A program made the position numbers and the translations under genes. Below, one piece after another: positions 1 to 5,107 of a DNA stretch of 5,107 nucleotides. The DNA is from Flavobacteriales bacterium (GTDB lineage: Bacteria > Bacteroidota > Bacteroidia > NORP154): positions 1 to 5,107 of the forward strand of contig DTSC01000067.1 in assembly GCA_012965625.1 (NCBI GenBank). The letters run 5' to 3'. The notes beneath the pieces are model-generated. The model was not told where the DNA came from. It was given only the letters and a program-made list of their open reading frames with translations, and did not search any database. Position 1 is the stretch's first letter, and the number at the start of each line of letters is the position of its first letter.

Positions 1-293
1 AGATTTGCCCTTTTAGGGATTAACGCGTATTTGTTGTACCACTGTTGTACCTATGAACACAACCCCCCCACTCTACCTGATAGAATGAGGGTTTATGTGG
101 TTGCCCGACTAGGGCTCAGGCATATGCCAACACTACCAGATATAGATTAATGTGTTATCTATAATAAGGGTGCTATATAGGTATCACAGGGATTATTAAG
201 CAAAACGTGATAGCTATCTAATAAACTGACCAGGGTTAGGTTTGGTGATTGAGTTAAAAACCCCTCGCTACAGCTCGGTGAGCAAATAGTCAA
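1..293. other. Intergenic DNA without a recognised gene
   Basis: Both strands were read. The plus strand has an edge-open frame to the stop at 148-150, but its residues (Cys-Cys, many Arg and Pro) do not resemble a protein tail. The minus strand stays open for 44 codons (293-162) in the frame that follows the FISUMP remnant's stop, without a start codon. Small local patterns exist: a repeated TGTTGTACC (32-40 and 43-51), a run of seven C at 63-69, and a perfect palindrome GGCATATGCC (119-128). No tRNA, rRNA, CRISPR or insertion-sequence end is seen. The isolated TAGGTTTG at 237-244 fits the Bacteroidota -7 box TAnnTTTG but has no TTG at the right distance upstream. Confidence 0.6.
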
Positions 294-473
294 TTAATCC
301 CTCAAGCAACGAACAGACCACCCATTTCCCCTATAGTTGGGGTACCTGGAAACAAGGCCATAGCCGTAACTCAGTTCTCTGTCCACGATATTACTTTCAT
401 CTATTTCAGCACAAATTCTGGGGGTATTCGGCACAAACGGGAGTAAATTCTCGACTTCTAGCTTAATTCCAAC
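294..473 (-). pseudogene. C-terminal remnant of a FISUMP-domain protein
   Basis: Reading the minus strand, an open frame enters at 473 (after a TAA at 474-476) and ends at a TAA at 294-296. There is no ATG in it. Its last part, coded by 407-294, reads EIDESN, then DRELSYG, then VSRYPNYRGNGWSVRCLRD and stop. The ending G-[WF]-SVRC-[LV]-RD with the preceding R-x-L-x-Y and NxxR segments is the hallmark C-terminus of the FISUMP domain (Fibrobacter succinogenes major paralogous domain, TIGR02145). Upstream of EIDESN the expected WSS motif is absent and the residues (RICA) do not fit, suggesting substitutions or indels. The family normally spans well over 100 residues, so only about the last 38 survive. 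It lies head-to-head with the giant gene and ends about 250 bases from its start codon. It is probably a decayed gene or a recombination scar. Function of the family is unknown; members are mostly exported paralogous proteins. Confidence 0.72.
407..437. repeat. Short direct repeat TCRGCACAAA, 21-base period
   Basis: TCAGCACAAA (407-416) and TCGGCACAAA (428-437) match at nine of ten bases and are exactly 21 bases apart, about two helical turns. They lie about 105-135 bases upstream of the giant gene's start and inside the minus-strand FISUMP remnant. The spacing would suit two sites for a DNA-binding protein on one face of the helix, but chance or decayed coding sequence explains it equally well. 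Confidence 0.25.
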
Positions 474-542
474 TTATTATTGTCACAGCTAAGAGCCTAA
501 GCTCTGAACGGCTTATCTAATTCTATATTAATAATTCTCACC
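474..542 (+). promoter_or_regulatory. AT-rich 5' leader of the giant gene with alternative hairpins
   Basis: The bases just before the ATG (514-542) are AT-rich and contain no AGGAGG-like site, which is typical for Bacteroidota translation starts. Within the leader, AGAGC (492-496) pairs perfectly with GCTCT (501-505) around a four-base loop. An alternative pairing joins TAAGC (498-502) to GCTTA (511-515), and AGCC (494-497) could pair with GGCT (510-513). These pairings exclude one another in part. No convincing -33/-7 promoter pair was found, so the transcription start is unknown. A regulatory role is only a possibility. Confidence 0.3.
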
Positions 543-626
543 ATGGATATTCTATCACAACTCCGAAAAGTATTATCAGCTATTTGCTTTTCAATTTTGC
601 TGTTAATTCCATATAACTCATTTGCT
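543..626 (+). other. Signal peptide (Sec type) of the giant protein
   Basis: Residues 1-28. A short N-region with R8 and K9 is followed by a hydrophobic stretch rich in Leu, Ile, Val and Phe (about residues 10-22), then a polar C-region ending S-F-A before Gln29. An Ala at -1 followed by Gln is a very common signal peptidase I site in Bacteroidota exported proteins. The only Cys (C15) lies in the hydrophobic core and has no lipobox, so a lipoprotein is unlikely. Mature Gln29 would probably cyclise to pyroglutamate. There is almost no spacer before the first FG-GAP repeat at residue 36. Confidence 0.85.
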
Positions 627-3600
627 CAACCAGGAACAGTCTTGAGCCATCAAAAGATTTCCGACACCCAGGGAGGTTTCACTGGGATCTTGGACAATGG
701 TGATATTTTCGGACATGGTGTAGCCAACATTGGAGATATAGATGGTGATGGTGTAGACGATTTAGCTATTGGGGCCCAACATGACGATGACGAAGCAAGT
801 AATAGCGGTGCGGTGTATATATTATTTATGAATACGGATGGCACTGTCAAATCAGATCAGAAGATTTCCAATACACAGGGTGGCTTTGCAATTATATTAG
901 CTGAAAATGACAATTTCGGAAATAGCATTACCGGACTAGGAGATTTAAATAATGATGGGATTCCAGACATCGCGATCGGTACCGCATTTAAGGATGATGG
1001 AGGGCCGAATAGAGGTGTTGTTTGGATCATGTTTTTAAATAGCAATGGCACAGTTAAATCATTCCAAAGAATATCTGATACCCAAGGTAACTTCACAGGA
1101 GTGTTGAATGATAATGACCGCTTTGGTATTTCTGTGGCTTGTATTGGTGATCTGGATGGCGACGGTATAGCAGATATAGCCGTTGGAGCCTCTTTGGATG
1201 ACGATGGCGGTACAGACAGGGGAGCTGTATGGATATTGCATTTAAACTCAAATGGTACTGTCAAATTCCATGAGAAGATCAGCAGTCAGTTCGGGAATTT
1301 TGCCGGTGCACTGGCCAACGGGGACAGATTTAGTGAAGTAGCTACATTGGGTGATCTCGACGGAGACGGTATAGTAGATATTGCAGTAGGGGCTACCCTT
1401 GATGATGACGGTGGCTCAGGTACCGGCGCGGTCTGGATTCTGTTCTTGAATTCGGATGGTTCTGTGAAGGGCCATCAGAAAATATCTGCCACCAGCGGGG
1501 GATTTACCGGACTTCTTGATGCTGGTGATCGCTTCGCTTTCCCTTCTAATATTGGAGACCTTGATGGAGACCAAATCACGGATATAGCCGTTGGAACTTT
1601 TTTCGATGACGACGGAGGAACCAACAGGGGTGCTGTATGGATTTTATTTATGAATAGTGATGGCACGGTCAAAGCTCACCAGAAAATTTCCAGCACAGAG
1701 GGTAATTTCACAGGTACAATCTCCAATGGGGATTTATTTGGCTTGCCTGTTGCTGGTATTGGTGATCTCAATGGCGATGGAACACCAGATCTTTTGGTTG
1801 GCGCCAGACAGAACGATGATGGAGGAACAGATAGAGGTGCTGCATGGGTTTTGTTTTTAGACGAGTCAAATTCCCCGGTTCTTATTGATGGTATTGATAT
1901 TATTCTGACAGCTCAGGATACTTCAAGCCGCATATTCGACCGATTCGGTAATGTGTATACGGAGGAAGACCTTCAGGTAATTAATACTCACCTGCCTCAA
2001 TTGAACAATAATGGTCATTGTACTACAGGTATTTTTAACCTAGGATTTTTTGGCGCTGAGTTTGGGAATGACCCCAATAATCAAAACATGATGAACGTCA
2101 TATGTCAGGTTTTCAATGATGTATCTACAATGATCGCACCTTCATTGTGTAATGGTAATACACCTCTAGTGAACATGCTAATAAGTTCTGATACCGTCGG
2201 AAATGCTGCTTTGCCTCCGGGCGCTCTGGCTGGCGCGTCATCGTTTTATACGCCGTGTGGGCCAACCGATAATACAGGAATAATTGAGGGGGATGTTTGG
2301 AAGGCCATTAACACGGGGTTTAATGTTCCCGGCGTATTAGACGGTTTTATCCTTGTGAATTTTAACCTAGCACCTCTATGCGGTGCATGCGGTGGATGTG
2401 GTGTAAACTGTGGATGGAATTATGATCCGGCCAATGCCACCGGAGGATGCCAGTGGGATTTATATTCAGTAATACTACATGAAGTTCTACATACCATGGG
2501 ATTCAATTCTTTTATTGGCCCAAATGGAAATAGCACCTCCAACGTATCAAGTCATTATACCCGTTTTGATACTTACATAGAAACGGTTGCTGGAAATGAC
2601 TTTATTACTTGGGATGGATGTTACATGGCCAACTTTGGACCTGCTGCAGTTCCATGCGATATTGTTTCTGGATGCGGTAATGTTCAGTTTAATGCGCCTT
2701 CATCTGGCCTGAACCCAATCCATGCGCCGGAAGGTAATTTGCCTTGTAATCTGGGCGATTACAGGCCAGGATCAAGTATGAGCCATTTTGAAGTTAACTG
2801 TGGAGGATTGAATAACTATGTAATGAATCCGGGATTGGCTTGTGCGACTGATCGCAGGGTGCCTACTGCAGCGGAAATACTAACTCTCTGCGATCTTGGA
2901 TATGAAACTACTGGAAATTTTGGGGATGCAAATGGACCGTTCGGAGCGCTTCCCTTCCATGGGGGAGTAGTTTCCTGTACACCGCCAGGTGGAACTGTGG
3001 TTGCCGGAAATAACGACGGTACAGGAGCCGGAACTGGCTGTAATACAAACACTATTACGTTTGAAGCTTGCTTGAATCAGGTAGATCAAATATTTCCGTT
3101 GATCAACGACATTGGCGTAGGGCAAGGGAACACAGGCACATTTGAATGTTTGCAAGTGGTAACACCTGGCCCATGGATAGTAAGTGGCAGCAATGGACCC
3201 CAAACTGGAACTTTCATTAATTTTGATGCTCAGGGTGCCACCGGCCTCGTTAATTTGACGTATGTACCTGTTGGAGCCAATGGCTTTAGAGGGAATATTA
3301 CGTGTGTACAAGTCCTCATTGTACCATGCGGCAATACCACTTGTGCAACGGTAGCCGATTGTAATCAACTTTGCAACGGTGATTTCACAAACCTTACTTG
3401 TGGAGTAACTAGCGGTGCTCCTGCTTGTGATGGGTCCCCCTTTGGTCAGAACTGGGTTAGTAATTGGATGCGGTCACATGGCACCCCCCAAATAAGTGGC
3501 ACCAATGGAAATCCCTATGCAAGAATGTGGAGCGCCACAAGTACTTGTGCGAATGGAACAGCTTTTCGAGGCGAAGGAATAATTACCGCCGATATCAATG

Positions 3601-5107
3601 TAGAAGCAGGGCAAACGTACATTTTCTCTTATTTCAGAAGAAATACAGATGCTGTTGACGCTAATGACTGTATAAGCCCAGCTACGGATGTTTTGGACAA
3701 TATCCGCGTATTCTTGACAAATGTAAATGTGAATGTAGGTGGAACATTTATTCCAGGAGTACCAGGCGTAAGTCAGCAAATTTTACATGAGACCAATATT
3801 CAAGTTGGTGGCGGTTTTCAACAGGTTGTAATATGCTTTGAAGCTGATGCTGATTACGGTTTTCTATGGCTGTACCCACAACAAAATGTTATGGGAGATG
3901 CAACTTGGGTTGAATTTGATGATATTGAGCTTATTGAAGATGATTTCGACGCAGGATCTGATCAGATTGTCAATACCTGCGGCCAGACAATTCTTGGAGA
4001 TCCAAACCTATGTGAGGTTACGGGAATTACCTATCAATGGGCCTCAGGGGGACCAGGTGTAATCATCTCTCCTCCTCCACATAATTCAACCCAGATAACA
4101 ACAGATCAAAATCAAACGACTATTTATACCCTTACACGTACACTTCCAGCATTCCCAAACAATTCGGTAATTGTTATTGGTAGTCAGAATGGATGCCCAT
4201 TAGTTGATGATGTTACTGTGACCGTAATTAATCCAATATCGTTGATTCTCAACCCCACTGATGTACTGTGTTTCAATGAAAATTCCGGATCCATTGATTT
4301 AACCGTGGCAGGCGGCACTCCTCCATATTTTTACGAGTGGGATGATACTCCTAATCCTAGTACTTCTGAAGATATAACAAACTTATTCGCGGGAACCTAT
4401 AGCGTAATAGTAACGGATGCGAATAATTGCTCCGTAACAGGTTCGGCCGTTATTGATGAACCAACCCAAATTAATTTATCGCCTTCAATTATAGATGTAA
4501 GTTGTAATGGCGGTAACGACGGGGGTATCAAATTAACGATATCCGGTGGAACAGGGCCATACATGGTTCAGTGGTTAACTGGTCAAACAACATCAGAGAT
4601 TCTGAATTTAACTGCGGGACCATACTCGGTAATCGTAACAGATCAAAATGGATGCGAGGTGGCCTTAAATGTTACCGTCAACGAACCTGCTACCGCCTTA
4701 ACAGCGGCAATAACATCATCAAGCGCACCTTCTTGTACGGGGGGAAGCAACAGAGCGACGGTCACTATTGCGGGAGGTGCACCTGGTTTTGACTATGAAT
4801 GGACACCGAGCGGGATAGTAACTTTTAATTCACCTTTACCAACAAATACGGCTTCAGGATTATCAGGTGGACTCCATACAGTAACCGTTACGGATGATAA
4901 TGGATGTATAGCTATCGCCAATATATTCCTCCTTAGTGGATTCCCACTTACGGTGATCCCAACAGTTACTAATATTTCTTGCAATGGAGATAACGATGGT
5001 TCGATTAACCTTATAGTATATGGAGGTGCTGCTCCCTTTGACTTTCTCTGGTCAAATAATGAAACGACTCAGGATATATCCGGATTAACTGGTGGATCAT
5101 ACAGTGT
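543..5107 (+). CDS. Giant secreted multidomain metalloprotease/adhesin (FG-GAP propeller, leishmanolysin-like protease, SprB repeats), 3' partial
   Basis: One frame stays open for 1521 codons to the window edge with no stop or frameshift (read codon by codon). ATG at 543 is the first ATG after the in-frame TAA at 498-500. There is no Shine-Dalgarno sequence, only an AT-rich leader, as is usual in Bacteroidota. Residues 1-28 form a signal peptide: R8-K9, a hydrophobic core at about 10-22, and a probable cut at SFA-Q after Ala28. Modules follow in this order: six FG-GAP repeats (36-439); a zinc metalloprotease (about 445-790; H646, E647, H650, H748, Met761); a Cys-rich Ig-like stretch (790-944); a jelly-roll binding-like module (945-1132); an Ig/PKD-like module (1136-1231); and SprB-type repeats (from 1232). 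Known from the families: FG-GAP repeats bind calcium and ligands, and SprB repeats occur in Bacteroidota surface adhesins such as gliding protein SprB. Inferred: the protein is exported and acts extracellularly on host, prey or matrix protein. Its substrate is unknown. A type IX sorting domain is expected past the edge. The frame and the architecture are certain; the biological role is not. Confidence 0.95.
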   Translation, partial: MDILSQLRKVLSAICFSILLLIPYNSFAQPGTVLSHQKISDTQGGFTGILDNGDIFGHGVANIGDIDGDGVDDLAIGAQHDDDEASNSGAVYILFMNTDGTVKSDQKISNTQGGFAIILAENDNFGNSITGLGDLNNDGIPDIAIGTAFKDDGGPNRGVVWIMFLNSNGTVKSFQRISDTQGNFTGVLNDNDRFGISVACIGDLDGDGIADIAVGASLDDDGGTDRGAVWILHLNSNGTVKFHEKISSQFGNFAGALANGDRFSEVATLGDLDGDGIVDIAVGATLDDDGGSGTGAVWILFLNSDGSVKGHQKISATSGGFTGLLDAGDRFAFPSNIGDLDGDQITDIAVGTFFDDDGGTNRGAVWILFMNSDGTVKAHQKISSTEGNFTGTISNGDLFGLPVAGIGDLNGDGTPDLLVGARQNDDGGTDRGAAWVLFLDESNSPVLIDGIDIILTAQDTSSRIFDRFGNVYTEEDLQVINTHLPQLNNNGHCTTGIFNLGFFGAEFGNDPNNQNMMNVICQVFNDVSTMIAPSLCNGNTPLVNMLISSDTVGNAALPPGALAGASSFYTPCGPTDNTGIIEGDVWKAINTGFNVPGVLDGFILVNFNLAPLCGACGGCGVNCGWNYDPANATGGCQWDLYSVILHEVLHTMGFNSFIGPNGNSTSNVSSHYTRFDTYIETVAGNDFITWDGCYMANFGPAAVPCDIVSGCGNVQFNAPSSGLNPIHAPEGNLPCNLGDYRPGSSMSHFEVNCGGLNNYVMNPGLACATDRRVPTAAEILTLCDLGYETTGNFGDANGPFGALPFHGGVVSCTPPGGTVVAGNNDGTGAGTGCNTNTITFEACLNQVDQIFPLINDIGVGQGNTGTFECLQVVTPGPWIVSGSNGPQTGTFINFDAQGATGLVNLTYVPVGANGFRGNITCVQVLIVPCGNTTCATVADCNQLCNGDFTNLTCGVTSGAPACDGSPFGQNWVSNWMRSHGTPQISGTNGNPYARMWSATSTCANGTAFRGEGIITADINVEAGQTYIFSYFRRNTDAVDANDCISPATDVLDNIRVFLTNVNVNVGGTFIPGVPGVSQQILHETNIQVGGGFQQVVICFEADADYGFLWLYPQQNVMGDATWVEFDDIELIEDDFDAGSDQIVNTCGQTILGDPNLCEVTGITYQWASGGPGVIISPPPHNSTQITTDQNQTTIYTLTRTLPAFPNNSVIVIGSQNGCPLVDDVTVTVINPISLILNPTDVLCFNENSGSIDLTVAGGTPPYFYEWDDTPNPSTSEDITNLFAGTYSVIVTDANNCSVTGSAVIDEPTQINLSPSIIDVSCNGGNDGGIKLTISGGTGPYMVQWLTGQTTSEILNLTAGPYSVIVTDQNGCEVALNVTVNEPATALTAAITSSSAPSCTGGSNRATVTIAGGAPGFDYEWTPSGIVTFNSPLPTNTASGLSGGLHTVTVTDDNGCIAIANIFLLSGFPLTVIPTVTNISCNGDNDGSINLIVYGGAAPFDFLWSNNETTQDISGLTGGSYS
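648..1859 (+). repeat. Six tandem FG-GAP (integrin-alpha-like) repeats, beta-propeller domain
   Basis: Protein repeats start at nucleotides 648, 855, 1062, 1269, 1473 and 1677 (residues 36, 105, 174, 243, 311 and 379). Their lengths are 69, 69, 69, 68 and 68, plus a last unit of about 61 residues. Each unit reads roughly HQKIS-x-T-x-G-G-F, then DRFG, then GDLDGDGI-x-DIAVGA, then DDDGG-x-x-RGAVWILF-x-N-x-DGTVK. The D-x-D-G-D-G segments (first at residues 65-73) are the calcium-binding loops typical of FG-GAP blades. Repeat 5 has DGDQ in place of DGDG. Repeats 4 and 5 have FS and FA in place of FG and are one residue shorter. Integrin-type propellers normally have seven blades, so six visible repeats suggest a six-bladed ring or one blade too diverged to see. 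The likely role is binding a protein or glycan ligand next to the protease. Confidence 0.92.
1875..2912 (+). other. Zinc metalloprotease domain, leishmanolysin (M8)-like metzincin
   Basis: About residues 445-790 of the giant protein. The zinc motif HEVLHTMGF lies at residues 646-654 (nt 2478-2504): H646 and H650 as ligands, E647 as catalytic base, then G653. The residue where classical metzincins carry their third ligand is Ser656. The best candidate for the third ligand is H748 in SSMSHFE (nt 2784). Thirteen residues later comes VMNPG with Met761, which fits a Met-turn. A distal His followed closely by Met is the leishmanolysin/M8 arrangement, with a longer insert here (95 residues from G653 to H748). 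The domain ends with PTAAEILTLCDLGY at residues 774-787, like the closing helix of related bacterial proteases. It contains several Cys, including C613, C616, C619, C623 and C636 just before the active site, probably disulphide-bonded. No separate propeptide is visible. Catalytic residues look intact, so it is probably active. Assignment to M8 rather than another metzincin family is an inference. Confidence 0.8.
2913..3374 (+). other. Cys-rich, probably beta-sandwich (Ig-like) linker region
   Basis: Residues about 791-944 of the giant protein, between the protease and the jelly-roll module. It opens with a Gly/Asn/Thr-rich linker (about 813-835), then alternating hydrophobic strands with W, G and T-rich turns, and ends with a dense Cys run (VPCGNTTCATVADCNQLC). 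The strand pattern resembles an Ig or cadherin-like fold, but no named family is recognised. The abundant paired Cys suggest disulphides in an exported protein. It is probably a spacer or an additional binding module. Confidence 0.5.
3375..3938 (+). other. Jelly-roll, carbohydrate-binding-like module
   Basis: Residues about 945-1132. It begins NGDF, has W-x-S-x-x-x-GTPQIS and an ARMWS segment, then GEGI, a strand VEAGQTYIFSYFRR, a DNIRVFL strand, and closes with WVEFDDIELIED. An N-terminal NGDFE-like start, a central 'AGQTYxFSF' strand and a closing 'xFDDIEL' strand are the usual signature of CBM4/9-like galactose-binding jelly rolls found in many Bacteroidota secreted proteins. The fold is inferred from this pattern. 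The ligand is unknown and sugar binding is not proven. It lies directly before the Ig/PKD-like module. Confidence 0.6.
3948..4235 (+). other. Ig/PKD-like module with DAGxDQ start
   Basis: Residues 1136-1231. It starts DAGSDQ, continues with TILGDPN, TYQWASGG, a TTDQNQTTIYTLTRT strand, and ends NGCPLVDDVTVTV. This order (DAG-x-DQ, LG, Y-x-W, TTxYT, GC, VTV) is a common spacer in gliding-motility-associated and type IX-secreted Bacteroidota proteins. It probably forms a rigid beta-sandwich stalk between the binding module and the SprB repeats. Confidence 0.7.
4236..5107 (+). repeat. SprB-type repeats, at least four, the last cut by the window edge
   Basis: Units begin near nt 4236, 4470, 4698 and 4947 (residues 1232, 1310, 1386 and 1469), each about 73-83 residues. 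The shared pattern is V-x-C-N-G-x-N-x-GSI, then GG-x-x-P-[YF]-x-[YF]-x-W, then I-x-[NG]LTAG-x-YSVIVTD-x-NGC, then a DEP or NEP junction (units 1 and 2). One Cys near the start and one in the closing NGC recur in each complete unit and may pair. This matches the SprB repeat family, named after the Flavobacterium johnsoniae surface adhesin. The array is expected to continue beyond base 5107. Unit 3 has a longer loop after the Trp, and its junction (LLSGFP) has lost the acidic-Pro motif. Confidence 0.88.

Noticed and set aside
119..128. Perfect ten-base palindrome GGCATATGCC
   Set aside because: It is isolated, has no partner copy and is not linked to a gene start. A single short palindrome is expected by chance.
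1..150. Plus-strand frame open from the left edge to a TAA at 148-150, possible tail of an upstream gene
   Set aside because: The 49 residues are rich in Arg, Pro and Cys with no strand or motif pattern and do not resemble the protein style of the window. An open frame of this length at an edge is expected by chance.
237..244. TAGGTTTG, a match to the Bacteroidota -7 promoter box
   Set aside because: No TTG element sits at the needed distance upstream, and it is about 300 bases from the gene start. One eight-base match is weak evidence.
266..286. Possible terminator hairpin for the minus-strand remnant (GCTC-ACC-GAGC followed by a T run)
   Set aside because: The stem is only four pairs and the T run begins over ten bases after it, so it does not meet the pattern of an intrinsic terminator.
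650..1672. Minus-strand open frames at 650-850, 857-1264 and 1475-1672 with similar repeated sequence (MTVP...TAPL)
   Set aside because: They are antisense shadows of the FG-GAP repeats. Their mutual similarity comes from the repeats on the plus strand, which carry the clear domain pattern.
2379..2411. CxxCxxCxxxC read as an iron-sulphur ferredoxin motif
   Set aside because: The fourth Cys is not followed by the usual Pro, and the protein has a signal peptide and lies in an exported protease domain, where disulphides are far more likely.
2816..3779. Minus-strand open frames opposite the post-protease region (2816-3052, 2880-3368, 3474-3779)
   Set aside because: The plus strand is continuously open with recognisable modules here. 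The antisense products have low-complexity or composition-driven sequence with no family features.
3464..4792. Short plus-strand frames inside the giant gene (3464-3658, 3838-4062, 4571-4792)
   Set aside because: They are out-of-frame overlaps within the confirmed coding frame. Their sequences are not protein-like and no start signals support them.

Overview
The window looks like DNA from a Bacteroidota bacterium, probably a marine or environmental Saprospiria- or Flavobacteriia-like lineage. This is inferred from the protein families: SprB-type repeats, a 'DAGxDQ' Ig/PKD-like module, an FG-GAP propeller on a large secreted protein, and a FISUMP (Fibrobacter succinogenes major paralogous) C-terminus. 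The start codon also lacks a Shine-Dalgarno sequence and sits behind an AT-rich leader, as is usual in this phylum. No taxonomic marker gene is present.

Layout: bases 1-542 hold no intact gene. On the minus strand, 294-407 (open frame to 473) encodes a recognisable C-terminal end of a FISUMP-domain protein. It has its stop codon but no start and no upstream domain, so it is a gene remnant. The rest of 1-293 gives no convincing coding or RNA gene. Bases 474-542 are the AT-rich leader of the large gene, with small alternative hairpins.

From 543 to the right edge runs one uninterrupted plus-strand reading frame of 1521 codons with no stop, so the gene is 3'-truncated by the window. The modules in order are: a signal peptide (residues 1-28); six FG-GAP/integrin-alpha-like repeats of 68-69 residues (36-439); a zinc metalloprotease domain with HEVLH, a distal SHFE histidine and a VMNPG Met-turn (about 445-790), closest in pattern to leishmanolysin-like metzincins; a Cys-rich, probably Ig-like stretch (about 790-944); a jelly-roll, carbohydrate-binding-like module (about 945-1132); an Ig/PKD-like module (1136-1231); and at least four SprB-type repeats (1232 to the edge).

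The likely whole is a giant exported, cell-surface or secreted protease-adhesin. The propeller and the C-terminal beta modules would bind and position, and the metalloprotease would cut. A type IX secretion C-terminal signal is expected beyond the window but cannot be seen.
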